Positions 13,101 to 28,100 are shown, counted from the first letter of the stretch. The stretch is 64,000 nt of DNA from Spirometra erinaceieuropaei (GCA_902702965.1 CACRXP010000620.1:88806-152805); one strand, 5' to 3'. The notes: a model not told the origin generated them from the letters alone. A program made the numbers and translations.

Positions 13101-16100
13101 GGATGGTTCCCAATGAACAAAAAATTCAGTCCGGTGAAGACATCCAAGTAGTCTTAATTTGTGATCATCTTGATGACAAATAAGTAGCTTGCCTGCAGTT
13201 TTGAATCCGTGTACTTGGTGGTAGTATTCAGCCAGTATCTGCGCACGTCATGAATATCAATGCCTGCCGATTCTGGCAACGCACTTTCCGGACTCGAATT
13301 TCCTGCGTGCTCACTCCAACACGGCCAACGCATGCCTCCCTGAATGATCTTGTCAGCATGACTTATCATAGCACAGGAAGCCTGTGCTACATGTCATAAG
13401 GCTCATTGAGAACCAGGAATTAATTGCCGCCATTGGGTATATAAAAGTCAAAATATGTGTTACTAATTTGTATCCGTCTTTAGTGAAATGTCTCTTACTT
13501 AGTCCGCATCTCAGGACATTACGACAGCGATCAAAATCCAAAATTAGTGCATTTACACTGCGATTACGTGTGTTTGGCTACCTGTCCCCAGGCTTCGTCA
13601 CTACGACTCATTAGCTCCCGCAGGCCCCATCTACCCTTCATGGAATTTGGAACAATATCCATGAATGTCCTGGCTTTCGATTTTTCGAGTGTGTTTATCA
13701 ACAGCCAATACTGTCCCGCAATCTCCTGTGCAGTTTTTACTAATATGGACTTTTATTACCCCCAAATAATTGTCGCATACCTCAACGCAATATCTGGACA
13801 TGTAAGCATGACCCAGTTGTTAGAGCTGTTAATTCGAATGCTGGATGATCAACTGACCGCAAATAAGGTCTCATGTTAACGTCTATCGACGCGGGACTAC
13901 TGCGGGAGTCGTCCGTGATCCCTCAACTTTCTCACTAAAACGTCGCTGTTGATTCTGCACTCTTTGCAGGAAACAAGAGAACTTTCGGTTAACATTCCGT
14001 AGACATGAGCATTGTCTGACTGGGGCATCAGCTGTTTTTTAGACTACGGAATCCGACCAACTCCCACAATTGTACAGTAGATCTGCAGTCCATGAAATTT
14101 TAACTGGAATTCTGAAATGTGTATTCAATTCGAAAAGATTACTTAAGTTGGGTTATAATAATTGGCGTACAACAGAATCCCAAGGCATTTCAGCCACATC
14201 GGAAGGCCGGTTTTTGAGTGAGATTCCTTCCGGCCGCCTGCATAAAATACACTCCGTAAGAATGATTACTTGAGTAGTATGGATTTTTCGCACAGATTTT
14301 CGGTGCTCTTATAAAGTCAAGCATTCTTCATAGAAAACATCCGAAAACACTCTTTTTTGCACTCATTCAGTAACAAATTTCGTCTTCTTTAAACTCAATA
14401 CTTGAAAGAAGGGCATTTTTCGGTTTAAAAAACTTCCGAAAAATCCTGAATCCCACTCGTCGTTACATTCGCATTTAGGATTTACGAACTACAAACTGTA
14501 TACTTTTCGCATACGAATAATCAGAAATTTCTATACTCTCTTAAGACGATATCATACGGGGCTCATGAAACGTTTCAGTGGATGTGGGCCAGTTGTCCAC
14601 TTTATAAACAGCATTGGCAAACGTCCTGATCTCGTGCTGTTTGATTAGGCATTTCACCGCTAACATTCCATGATATAGTACATCTGGATCTAACTAGCTT
14701 CTAGTTTTAACTTACACGTTATTCCCGTCATAATGGTGTACCAAATATGCGGTATTTGTTCCTAGGATGTGTTATGACGACTTTGTGCGGGAGTTCGAGA
14801 AGCTGGAAATTTGCCACCTTGGTCCTCAATCGCTGGATAGCGGTCCAGGGTCAGATCGAATTACTTTCCAGATGACAGTCGAGCATGGCACTTGGCAGCC
14901 TGGTGTCAACGCTGGCGGCTGTCGAAACTTCTTAGGTGAGTTGACCCCCTTCTAGGCCCTAATAGTCAAAGTGTGATTATCACCTTTTTGGCAGAAAATA
15001 CTTGTTTGCCAGGTACTTGAGCCCTTACCGCAGTGTCTTCACCGGAGAAGGGAAGAATGCCTAAATCCTATAATAGAACCAGAAGTGCAGCGTATTTTCT
15101 TTTGATTTCATTAGTAGTCCAAACCTAGAGCATCCCCTTATAAATGGTTGTTTCCCAATGAAATAAAAGTTGCCACATTTTTGTTTACATACATCCGTTT
15201 GCTTCCCATCTTTCTTCCATTGTACGCTGCTTTTGTCAGATACCTTCTGGACCAATCCGCAGTACCGAGTGCAGGTACAAGACGCCGATGAAAATGACAA
15301 CGAGGACAAAGGCACCTTGATTATCGGCTTAATGCAAAAGGACCGTAGAAAGATGCGGAAGCAGGGGATGGAACTCCTCACAATAGGTTTTATGGTCTAC
15401 GCCGTAAGTTGTCTGTAGATCATACCTGCCGTCTATCGCTTTGCAAGCTACATTTGCTATCACACTTTCTTCCAATGAAAAGTAATTACGATGAAACTCG
15501 GTGGCAACTGTGTAGCGTAATATTGATCTTGAAGCAAAAGGCTTTCGGTGCCCGTTGAGTGCTTGACTGTTTGCTGCCTTAAATTACAGGACCAAACCGC
15601 ATCCCTTTGCTATTCTAAGCCGTTAAGTGCAAATATTCTATTTGCTGCTACTCTTGTTGCACGCCAGTTTGTCCCCTGCAGACGACGAGGTTCTTCACTG
15701 TTCTGCAATGGGCTCAGGGTGATCTGTGAAGCGGACTTCCGTTCCGGCCTTTACCTCACTCCACTCTAACACCCCACGTGTTCTAGGGGCAAGATAGAGC
15801 TGAGGTAGCTGAATGTGGGCTTGGACAAATTGTCTGACAGAATTGAATAGCTTATCTACACGAACTACACGGGACCCTGATCCTTTTCTGCACACAAACC
15901 CGACTTCAAAAAAATGGCGTGTCGAATCTCACATGGGTGAATGTCATGAAGGCCGTTTAATGGGCGCCATTGCAGCCTGACCGGCAGCGCTGAGTAGTTT
16001 CGGGCTTCCCTGTCATCTGAAAACTTTTCAGGCCCGTTCGGTTGTTTATGTCTTGGAAACAAAACGCTGAATCAAGCCAACTCTCATCCCTCAGTCATGT

Positions 16101-19100
16101 GCCAGTGGCCTGGACGAGTCAACATCTATTCTTTCTGAAGTATTGTGAGCGCAGCCAGTAAAAAAGCGCGTTCTAAGTTACTCTAGTAAATAAAATCGCG
16201 ATATTTGAAGTCAAGTGTTTTTGGCGTATGTTTGCACGTGTCCTGTCTACCTGTGTGCATGCGTTTGCTAGGAATATTGATCTTTTCGGGCACCATTGAC
16301 TTGTTAGCTTAATTTTTCTTTTGGCATGTCCCGTGCTGCTTTGTCCAAGGGTAGGTTTGCATTACATTTATTCTGATTGACTGTAATCGTCGGGCCAAAT
16401 TTCAAATACCCATATAGGCCGTCTTTCGCCTGAGATGACTTACTCCTGTGTCGGCATTTGTCATGACTGATTCACCTGACTCCGTGCTGCAGATTGCATA
16501 CAGCGCGAACCATCTCCTTTATTGGTTGAAGAATCGCGATCAAAGTTTGGCTCGTCGACACACTAGACACGGCCTGTGTGGTCGAGATCAGCCTTCGTCA
16601 CGTTCCGTCTGTCGACGCCGCCTCCGACTAGGTTTGACCACAGGCTAGATGACATCCCTGTTACATTACAAACCAACTATTTAGGCGTTCTTCGGAGTTA
16701 AGCTCTGAAAGGGACTTTCGAAAAGCGGAGGACAAGCACCGCGGATCGAATACATTTTCGAGATCCGTATTTTCTGCTCCCACTGTCCATGACTAACGTT
16801 CATACAAGGAGACTGTCTCGACGGAAACTTTGTAGGTTCTCGACTTGGTCTGCAGACTAGTCTCATATCCATTTCTAGGATCTCGCTCCAGTCGGACAAG
16901 GACCACAGAATAGAATGTTGGGTCCGAAGTTGCGGAAACTGCCTTCGTTTTAACTTGAACCGGCGGTCTGATTGCGTGTTCAGTCTGATCACACGGAGCT
17001 GTCATTCTCTTAATATTTTCGACGGGCACCGTTGCGGTCTTGATGTCTATACCGGCTGTTGACAATTTGCCCTTTCCCTGCGTCGTGCTCTTTGTCCAAG
17101 AAAATACTACACGCTGATGGAGCTGCGGGATAACAAGACCTCCAGTGTCATGAATTAAACCGGAGTTGCCAAGCAGTGCAGAAAGTGTTACGCTTCAGTG
17201 ACGTGGAATTAACATCTCGCTCCCTTGAGCCTCATGCAGAGAGCAGTTTGTGTCCCTTCAAAGTTTTTTCTTTTCTAGCTGTCCGGCTGTTAGCTTGCTC
17301 AGCCGTACCATCTACGCATGTAAAAGGAGCCCACCAGATTGAGCCAAGCACTTTTCTGCAAACAAACGGGGCTATATGGGGACAGCATGGAGGAAGAAGT
17401 TGAAACGAATCCCATCACCGATGATGACCAGTATTGCAACTGCTTTCGGACGGGATGACCAAAAAACACCATATTCCACATAATTTATTTTTCCAATCTG
17501 GCGGCTCATCCATATGCTCTAGAAATCTGGTTAAAGGTCGCCGTTTTAGCCTGTGGCAATAACCCATCGCAGCTCCCTTATCCTCACCTCAGTCCTTGCG
17601 TGCGGAGCCACTTATTTACCAATGCTAGTTTCTTGGACGTTTACATCCACGTCTATGCCTGCTAGGCCCACCTCCAGGGGGCTCCAGCGCTGTTATGTCG
17701 TGCCAAAACAGCGACCACACTGGCTCATGTCATGCATTAGGTGAGCTTCGTCGAGTCTGCTTGAGCTCCTAACTATTACTGTGCATGCGCATGATATGCT
17801 GTAGACGGATGCTCGTGTCACTCCAGCTACTGAATCCACTATTATTACCAGTCGGCCGAAAGGCTTGAACAGGCCACTAGTGCATGGGACAGAGAAGAGC
17901 GAACGTCCGATAGTGAGGAGAAATGCATACTCAAGGCAACTCAGTGTCTTCCCCACTATCATAAGTCCTTTGCTTCCGCAACTGTCATGACGCAATAGAA
18001 ATCGCGGCTTGGAGCGTTGCCAACTGGTGAGATAACTCAGTTCTGCCTTGTAACGAGGGTTAGACTCTAATGGCTCCTGCTTAACACAGCCCCTGCGACA
18101 CATATGCGAGACCTGAGACTCCATATTGGGGCCTGGTGCATGTGAAACTGGAGAACCGGTCGTGTGAGACACCGGTAGACGAGCTATTGAACGTTGTAAG
18201 TCCCTGCACACACACCCATCTCTAATCGTTTTGGCTTTGTCATGCCAGTCGATCACGATGGGCAAAGGAAATCAAGCTGGACGCCGCACAATTTCTTTTC
18301 ATCCCAAACAATGTCGTCCACAAGTCACTGCTGCACCCATTTCGGGGCAGTTGTGGTACCCGTCGCTCCTATCATGCCTGGTAGAAGGTTCTTTGTTTTC
18401 AGTACTGCGTTTTTGTCGACACTTCTTTGGCTAGGCTCGGTATATATCTCTGCCCAATATAACTTTCACCTTTACCTGCGAATGTCTCAGATTATGTATT
18501 CGAGTAAGAATCCGAAACGTCAGGCCAATAAATTTCTTGCTCCAGTCATCGCATCATCGTCTTCATAACTTGCATTCTTACATCTACATTAGCTTAAAGA
18601 AGAGCATGCCGGTCCTTTGGACATGAACTTTTTCAAGTACAATGCAGCAGTGGCGAGGTCGAACGCGTTCATCAACTCACGCGAAGTCTCGGGCCGTTTC
18701 CGTCTGACACCGGGAACCTATGTGATTGTGCCATCAACCTTCCAGAAGAACGAGCAAGCAGACTTCGTTTTGAGAATATTCTCCGAAAAAATCAGCACCA
18801 GCGAGTACGTCCTACTTACCACCCATTTTAACTATAAACTAACCTATGGACTCACGGCACCTTATTTGAAGCCAAGAGGCTTCGTTCAGGAGTTTGACAA
18901 GAAAATACTATCGTCACAGAACTATGAGAAATTACAAAACAAAGTAGGGACCTACATGGTATCTACTGGTCGGAGAGCATAGCTAATTCGCAGTTCAACT
19001 TCAACTTTAAGCTCTGTTTCAACCGCGGGCGAATTTTGAATTTTAACTTCGCGCTGGAATTTTCTTGTTTCCCAAATCCACGTTCTCCATGCTTTTGAGT

Positions 19101-22100
19101 GCTTACACAAGTAGGTTGGTCGTTGGAATGTGTAATTAAAAGTCACGCGCAAATCTCTCTTCACCGATGCGCTTGCATGAAGGAACATGTATCTTCTGCT
19201 GTTCCCTGAACTTCCAACTCGCAGGTGGTCGCATAGTGGGGAGCAGCTAGTGTAGAAAGAAGACGGGAAGACTGAAATGGCCATTTTTAGCTTATCTTCC
19301 GTTTACCAGTCAGACACACCAATCATCGTACAACAAACCCAAAGACAAAGGGAGTATGTTTGCCCCTGCCGGCGGATCAACGAAGGGTTTCTTTCTGTGT
19401 TCCTTTCTATATTCTTTATCGCAGTCCATAAGGCCGGAAGCCATAGCTCAATAGGTGGAGCATTCTAATCAGATGCTCCTCAAGTAACTGTTTTCCAGTT
19501 TGAATCTCAGCTTTTACTTGCTTGGGGTTGGTTTGTGATCAACGGATGACTCTTCTCGTCTCGGCCATCTTTGTTGTCATTCCCTCCACCATGGTTTCAG
19601 TTGTCGAAGCTACTTACAGGGTACCCTAAAAATACTGGCTTTCTAGTGAGGTTCGAAGAGTTGTGGTTTTTTGTTTGATTTCTGATTCACAATCATCATC
19701 GGCGATGAACATGAAGGTAAATCACTACTTCTAGACTGCTAGCTAATGCACCGACGAAATCCCTAGAAAGTAAAGTAGGAAAATTGAAAGTACTGGGATG
19801 CAACGTAAGGTGAAGGCAGTTATGTTGCCGATGTCGCTGGTCCCTACCAAAACAGTCATTCGAGAAGGGGTGGTTAGGAATATGACCTGGAACCCGCACT
19901 ATGATGACCTCGTTCACGTTTACCGTTTCCCTCTTGTCTCCCTTACGGGCCAGGTGGACTAGAAAGTGCATTTACAGGCCCCGTCGTTTGATTCGCTTTT
20001 CGTCTGACACATTTACCGGACGGTGTAACCTTATTCTACCGGCGTAACTCTCCGTGGAGCTGACCTCCGGTTTCATTTATTGGCAGCACACTGCTTCGCC
20101 CTCGAAATTCCACCACCTTACCTGCAGGTCTGATTCATTCAACATCTTGCACTTCAACACCCACCGCAGCTCCCATTTCGACCTGGATAGATTGCGATGC
20201 GTTGACCGGAAGGCTGTCGCGCGGGACGTGAACGAAATACGAAAATCCCTATAGGTGCCCATTGGGCATAAACAGAAGCACGAGCAGAAATTGCTAGCCG
20301 CGTAAGGCCAGTTGACTGTTCTGCCACCCTGTAGGCCACTTTCGTGTTTTGGCGCCCAAGAAACTCGTTGCATGTCGAGAATTGGAAGTTAGAAGGGAAA
20401 GTTGCATGTGGTTCCAAAAACCTTCTGCGCTGGATGCCCACAGAAACCTAACTGTTTTGTCCATAGCATTCAGTTAATGCAAACAAGTAGCAATTCAGTC
20501 GGCCCTCCTAACGACCCGGACCGCCTTTCTTCTATAAACTTGTTATTGCCGGATTGTTGGTGACTAGCTGTTGTCTAGCTGTTGTCGTTCTAGTAGGCTT
20601 GCGAACCCTGTGGCCGGGCGCTTAATTTAAACTCGCGATCGCTGCATCAGTCTGCAGATTGATATTGCTTCGATAAGTGCCGATGCTGCTATTCAGCCAG
20701 CAAATACTACATCGGTAAAACACTTCTTCTGGAGCAGGTTATAGTTCTGACATTCCAAAATTTTCTTTTTTTCCCTGGAGGGATGCCGGAATGAGTATCA
20801 ACCGACAATAAGTTCGCATGCGCCCTACTGCCGTCGTAATTCGTAGGAAAAATAACTCGGGCAAATTTTGAACCAAGGGATGAACCACACTTCCGCCTGG
20901 GGGGCTTAGTTAGGAAATCAAAATAGAAAACGCTTGTCCACATATGGCTTTTAACCGCAGTGAAGTGGAAAGTAGGTCGGGGACACATTTGCGAAAATGC
21001 ATAGGCTTTTCGGTTCCTGCAGTGGCATTGACGGAAAGGCTCCGTATAGTGAAGGCGCTTTTTAGCGAGCTATATGTAACTCCCAGGAAGTGTAGACGAA
21101 TTTTGAGGGAGGGACTGCCGTTTAAAAATCTCAAACAAGGGTTGCACAAGCGGCCGGCAAAACTCACGACACATGTTTTCTTACACCACAGAATTGTGTA
21201 CATTGTCTTTACTTCCTTGTAATTCCATTAATTCCTCTTTGTAACATTAACTAAACAGAGTTTCCTCAATGCATCAAAACTATGCATTAAATGTGCTGCT
21301 TCAGCATCCTGTGGGTAGATCTTTTGTCTTCAATTGCACTAGTTTACTTTGGGAAGTTGTGTTTGAAACAATTGTCCCTGATTCATTTTTTGTTCGTTAT
21401 GCTTACTGCCTTTGTATTGTCCGTCTGATTAACCTCTGGAGCGCAAATGCCTAAAATAGACTGACTGATGCATGAATGGATGTCCTTGAGATTTTCTTTC
21501 TGGCCCCTAATATGGGCGGATGTCGTGTATTTACTGTTTGCTCCAGCACCCGGATACCCTCTCCGGGCAATTTTAGGGGCTTAAGGCTGTCCTGAACAAA
21601 AGCATTTACCCTCTTGAATGTTTATTTCGAGGGGTGTTTTGTCCAAGAATGCGGCAGGTTGTCCAACTCGTACTTTTTAAGCAGAATCGGACTTATTACT
21701 TATTATAACAAAAGTCTGACTGACCTTCTTCTGGTTAGTGACGAGTAATACTTGTAATCCTGCCACCNNNNNNNNNNNNNNNNNNNNNNNNNNNNNNNNN
21801 NNNNNNNNNNNNNNNNNNNNNNNNNNNNNNNNNNNNNNNNNNNNNNNNNNNNNNNNNNNNNNNNNNNNNNNNNNNNNNNNNNNNNNNNNNNNNNNNNNNN
21901 NNNNNNNNNNNNNNNNNNNNNNNNNNNNNNNNNNNNNNNNNNNNNNNNNNNNNNNNNNNNNNNNNNNNNNNNNNNNNNNNNNNNNNNNNNNNNNNNNNNN
22001 NNNNNNNNNNNNNNNNNNNNNNNNNNNNNNNNGACAGGACAACGGGTCCGTGGCTCAATGGTAGAGCGTTCAACTCCATGACCAAAGATCCCGGGTTCGA

Positions 22101-25100
22101 ATCTCAAGTGATCCACACTTGGGGTTGGGTATGACTGGCTGATGACGGCTAATAAGCCAGAAATGGCCATTCCGGTTTCCCTTGTCTTTGTCGGTATTAC
22201 CTTTCCAACATATATCACTAGTCGCTGTGCGACTGCCTGCGAGGGTTTAAGTATGAGCCCCAAGGCACAACGGAACGAGCATGTTACGTAACCTGATCGG
22301 TGAGCGCCCACTATCATAATGTGTACATTGTCTTTACTTCCTTGTAATTCCAATAATTCCTTGTTGTAACATTAACTAAACAGAGTTTCCTCAATGCATC
22401 AAAACTATGCGTTAAATGTACTGCTTCAGCATCCTGTGGGTAGATCTTTTGTCTTCAATTGAACTAGTTTACTTTGGGAAGTTGTGTTTGAAACAATTGT
22501 CCCTGATTCATTTTTTGTTCGTTATGCTTACTACGCTCATATTGTTTGTCTGATTAACCTCTGCAACGAAAATGCCTAAAATAGACCGACTGATGTATGA
22601 ATGGATGTCCTTGAGATTTTTTTTCTGCCCCCTAATATGGGCAGATGTCGTGCATTTACTGTTTACTCCTCTTGAATGTTTATTTCGAGGGGTGTTTTGT
22701 CCAATAATGCGGCAGGTTGTCCAACTCGTACTTTTTAAGCAGAATGGGACTTATTAGTTATTATAACAAAAGTCTGACTGACCTTCTTCTGGTTAGTGAC
22801 GAGTAATACTTGTAATCCTGCCACCTCAAGTCATAATTGGAAATGATTACAGATGATTTATTAGACAACGCATTTGCAAATGTATGAAAAAACTCCATGG
22901 GTGTTTCGTCTGAGAGTCTTGCAGAAATTCCTAGGACTAAACACCATAAAAGGGGTAAGACAATGACATTTCTCTTTTGACTACGGATGCTTTGTCGCGT
23001 GTGCCTTATAGGATCCTTCCGAGTAGGTCCGTACTCCTTGAAAGAACAGCGGGATTGGACCTTCCTCATAGGGCTATTCTGGCATCTCACCTATGGGTTG
23101 CCGAGGCTGTGGCTTGTGCGGCGGGCACACAGTTAACCTCTTTTATTTGCGGATCAGGCCGGATTAAATTAACCAGTGTCATCTGTTTTGTCACAGGTGT
23201 AAATGTCGATGTGTGTGAGTATTTTGTCCACAAGGCCTTCTTGCCTGGATGCGACTGCACTGCTGTAACTCACGAGAACTCAGAAGGAAGAGAAGCTTTC
23301 ACGGGATAGGCGCATTTTTGTTCCTATTTTTCAGGTATCGAACTTAAATGCCTGTCGTCAGAAATTATGGTAATTATATGCCAGCTTGCACCCATGGGCA
23401 TGTATGATTACTAGGGCGGACCATAAACTGACTAACGCGACCAGGCACCTTTGCGTAAAACTGCAACTCTTCTCCGTTTTGCGGACAGCCACTAATCATG
23501 CGTTCCTGATAATCATGAACGTAGCCCTCGTATTGATACCTTGCAGATTTTCGAAGAAAAGTGTATCTGAAATCCCACTATTACGCCTTCTGGACAAAGG
23601 CTTTTGGAGGGTAGATCTGAATTGCTGACTTTTCACGCCTTAAATGCTGTCACTCTGATAAACTTTTTTTATATTCCAGACAAATGGATGTGAAAATTGG
23701 CATGGAAGAACCCGCGGTATGTTTATTTCTCATCTTAGCTCAACTGTGACGTGAACTTAGATTGTCGTTTATCTGAACCTATCAAACAAGCGTTTGACAG
23801 GCAACTTAGTTGTCCCTTTTGGGATACCTTCAAGAGCTAGTTAAACCTGACTAGGTCAAGGGATAATGACTACGGACAGACAGTCAAAGCCAACTGGATC
23901 ATTGAGACCGCTCCTCCGACTTGGAAGGAAGCGTTTAGTGAAGTTTTAGCATTGCTAACGAGATGGTTTCTGCGCGGCGCATCACTTGCGATTGCGTGAC
24001 CAAAGAGGGATACTGTTTTTCTCCTTACTCTCAGCGTGAAGCCCTCACCGACTCGTCCTGCCGCCACCAGCGGAGCATCTAGAAGGCGGGTTCGTGCGCG
24101 ATCAGCTAGCGCACACGTCTCAATTGTTGTCTGCGTTGCGCGAACTGCCAGTGGTTAACAATCCAGTCGGTCGACTTATTTGCACACACTGGTTGGTCGA
24201 AACGCCCGCCGACCATTCAAACAAAGCGTTATCACGCTTGGTGGGGTGGTGGCGGCGGCGGCGACGACGACGTCGGCAGATGTCTCGAAACCTCAGCTAT
24301 GAGTTTTTCAGCCTGTGTGCAGACGCTGGGCGCAGGCGCCCTTGGAATTGGCGTATCCAAACAAATACCATTGGACTCTGCGACTAGTCTCTCGCCGGAC
24401 AAAAGATCAATTGCATTCTAGGCCTAGTGTACACACCGAAAATAACAGCCAGCAAACAAATCCCCGCGCGAAAAGGTTCTAACTTCGTCTTTTTACTATT
24501 GTGGGACCGGATACCCTTTCGGCTGGGCTGTCGTGGCCGCTTTCGCAGTTTGCTCAAACTGAATGAGCTCCCGACTTTTTTGCCAGCCGCGCGTGGGGAT
24601 ATTATGAAAGTTTAAAGGAAAACACCTGGCGTAGAGACACATAGGACCTGTGAAAGATGACCCCTACCATCATCGGAAAGCATCAAAACGTAATGAATTA
24701 GGAGGTCAGACGATATCGGAAAGTATTTTTCGCCCGAAAATGTTTGCATTTAGATTTACCTGGGCCACTGACTCTTCATTTTGCACTCAGACACACCACC
24801 AAACAAGTTATTGTCTCCCGAACCTTAGGTTGGGCGGTTACGAGCATTTACGGTCTGTCTCATGGCATGTATTTCCCGGTTGTGTAAATCGATTGAGTTT
24901 CTGTAGTTTTTAACTAATCCCCTTCATAGTGTTTCGAATGTAAGGCAATGAAACTGACATATTCAGACAGACAGTTTCGCCAGCGTACAGGAGACTGGGT
25001 GAGCCACGTTTTTTCCTTGGAGGAAAGCATACTTCAATTGCTCTCTGCGCTTGTTTAGATCGACACGTCGAATTCGGTTCAGGACTCAAAAAGTTCAATA

Positions 25101-28100
25101 CATGCAATATTAACAGTTCCTTAACAGTTCCATTGATGAGGAAAACAAACTTCTGATTGGTTTTTTTTGTGAAAAACCAGTCTTTTTTCGATCCTTCATA
25201 GTGCCCTTCCCAGCGCCACTAGTTGAAAACACACTGCCTTCTTTTGTGTTTGAATTTGTTTCCACCAACGTTGCTAACATCCTCATATGGTTCATGAAAC
25301 TACTTACCCACCAGGACTGCTGATATGCGATCAGTAAACTTTGTAAGTTCACATCTTGGAATTGTTACCGAAATTAGTCAGTGTTGTTGCGTACTACGAC
25401 AAGTCCTACTATTTCAAGCTACTGCTGGTTTTTGTTCAAAGTAGAAGAAGAAATCAAAGGTAAGCCACTCGTAGTGTCAACCCACAGTCTTAAAATGGCT
25501 TAACTGACATAACTCATCCATAGGAGATGAGCACTAGTCCTATTAAGATTAGTCTTCGCATTATGGTTAACTTCTACTGACTTAATCCTACACTTTTATG
25601 AGTGTCGACTTAACCTTCTTCGAATGCTGCCCAAAACGAATTGCATTCCATCCTTCATTCCTAGGTGACCTTATGACGGATTTGGTGACGGTTCATCCAC
25701 GCCAGGGTTGACATTATCTGTTTAACTGTTCGCGCGAATTAACACTCCGTAATTATTGTAGGACAGCACCAGTCCAACTTTGAAATGTTTCTTGCATGCT
25801 TAACACAATTCGTTGTTTATTGCTCCGAGTAAATGTTAAAATCAGGGGAGAGTTATTTGTATTACCAAATTTTGGACCTATGAATAGCTGAACTACCAAC
25901 GCCCATCCGCCGGGACGGCCATCAGTCTCGTGGTAATTTCCACTGATCCCTCTCCCCGTTTATTGGCGGAAAGTTCTCCAACCCTAGGCCACTTCACGCC
26001 CCAAGCCTTGTCTATAGAAAGCACACTTGTGGGTTTCGAAGCCGGTCTTACATACTTTGGAGTACTTGCTTCTCCAAGGTTCTCTCCGTGATTCCAAGCG
26101 TTTCTGCTTTTGGAAACGTGGCCCTATTAGGGTCTTCTGAGAGCTCCGTCACCTTCATAACCATTTATGGGCTTTTCCCTCCCCAGGAAGCTTTTTTTTC
26201 TTTTACTCACTCGTGTTCATTTGTTTGTCAACGCACCCTCAATTTACTTCCGTAGCGATTCATACTTCTCATGCTTCCTAGGTTGTAATACTTTTGGCGT
26301 AACGAAACTTCAAGAATCCTATAATTTCCGTAACCACATTGTGTCTGCGTCCTTTGATCCAAACAACGGTGTACGCTTAGACACTGTCATGCGGAAGGTC
26401 GTGGCGACTCCATGAACTCGGGTTCAGCCAGCGCTTTAAAGCAAAGTCCACGGCGCATGCAGTAGGAACTTTGCTTTGTGCTAGATGAACTTAACCACTT
26501 TCTGTTAACTTCGCTTTCTACTTAACGATGTTTTCTTCCTAGTCTTGGTATTTGAGCATGTGGGTGCACGGGAGTGCACGTCGATTAAAACCGCTTACCT
26601 ACCTTTTACGTTACTGTTGCGTTAAGGACTTTCCTGTAGGCTTGGTGAAATCCTCTTCGAGTAATTTTTCTAGAAAATCTGACTTCTGTTCTTGTAAAAA
26701 TATAACGGTGACGTTGACGGCGTGTTGCTCTCACTGTTGCAGCAAGCACATTGACACTTGAAAGAATAATTATTCCAGTTTCAGCAGTCTTCTACTATTT
26801 GAATGCAAATTAACTATGTAACATTCTGCCGTAACATCAAAGCTCTTACAGAGGCTGTTTAATTTTGTTGCTTTCCATCTGTCCACATCTACCGGAAATC
26901 TTAATGACTATCATCGTAGGGTATTGATTTAAGTTTCATGTGTAGTAATCAATTCTTGGAACCTTTACGTTTTCCGAATTTTTTTCTATAAGACTGGAAA
27001 AGAGCAGAAGGTAAGTTCTTTTTTCGAATGTGGTAGTAAATTGCAGTTGACTACTTATATAACCACTGAACGCTCTCCAAAAGAGTTAGAGGCGTCAAAA
27101 CGTCTGTTCTTTACGTGCCCGCTAACATTTTCTGGCGCCACACTTCCATGTCTTAAGCGCTTTGGTATCGGTCTTTATATTGTTGTGGTCTTCTGTGCAA
27201 CCATATCCCCCTCAACTAATCAGAAGTTTGATTGCATGCCGACCCATACTTTTTGAATTATGCTCTGGAATCTTATCATGCAAAAAAGGCAAGTTGCATT
27301 GAGCACTGACAAGTTCTAACTCGCCTTAAGTCGGATTAGTGTCAGTCAAGCCAGTCAAATGGACCCTTTTTCGCGACTAATGTAATTGACAGCACGCGCA
27401 GTTGACTCATCGGTTTTTTAATTCCTGCATTTTATTAGCCCGACAGAGAGTCTTTAAGTTTCATAGTTGACTGTCCTTGTCTGTAAATCTGAAAGTCGTT
27501 CAATCGTGATTTCCAAAATCCATTTTGCGCGATAAACCACACTTGTGGCCGCATGAAACATTGCAAAATTTATTCAAACCAATGATTCCATTATACTGTC
27601 GCCGTCTTCTCTAGCCAACCTTTGTGTGCCGACAGAAAATAGTTTGACTGTCGGTGCCGGACTTAAGTCATTATGATGCAGCGCAATTTATACGACGGAG
27701 TTTGCAGAGCATGTGTGATACCTCACTCAATTGAGCTTTTCCGCTATATTTGAAGTTCAAAACTGCCTTCTTGTCGGTTCCTATTTTCCTACTGATTTAG
27801 GTTTTCGTGCAAATCGGCTCCTGTTCCGGCAATCGAGTCAGCCTCTCAACACTTAACTTATCGACCTTCCCATTTCATAAAATAGATGTCTTAAACGGGA
27901 AGAGGAGGCCGTTGGCGCAAGGGAGGCTGGCGTGGTGGGCTTTGGACGAGGCTGTAGGTACTGGTCCTCCCGTCATGCTGCGATTGATTCACACGTGTCT
28001 GACCAATTAACACACTGTTTACTCCGCCGGCGGTTATGCATTCCGTCCTGGTGGAGATCCCACCCACGATAGAGAAGAAGATGTTCCATTAGCCTCAGTA

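Larger units (their letters stand above)
15404..18592 (+). other. calpain intron 8
   Basis: This intron of 3189 bases carries a 190-codon antisense open frame (17693-18265) without recognisable motifs and, next to it, a dispersed repeat (18440-18563) shared with 49.5 kb. The antisense frame may be part of a degenerate transposon. Confidence 0.55.
18805..23679 (+). other. calpain intron 9 with SINE copies and an assembly gap
   Basis: This intron of about 4.9 kb holds a degenerate SINE near 19.45 kb, a duplicated block (21190-21767 and 22318-22824) and a second SINE next to a run of 265 N. Its true length is uncertain because of the gap. Confidence 0.7.

Noticed and set aside
18598..18602. Acceptor sites closer to the calpain exon 9 body
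   Set aside because: Starting at 18600 or 18603 breaks the reading frame from exon 8; the AG at 18591-18592 keeps it.
22044..22117. Functional tRNA gene
   Set aside because: The A and B boxes are present, but the ends do not form a convincing acceptor stem and the sequence continues into a tail shared with other copies, so it is a SINE head.
21677..22353. Long frames across the first gap
   Set aside because: They consist mainly of unknown residues from the N run.
25442..25459. Eighteen-base version of micro-exon 11 using the earlier AG
   Set aside because: In phase 0 it begins with TAG, which would stop translation.
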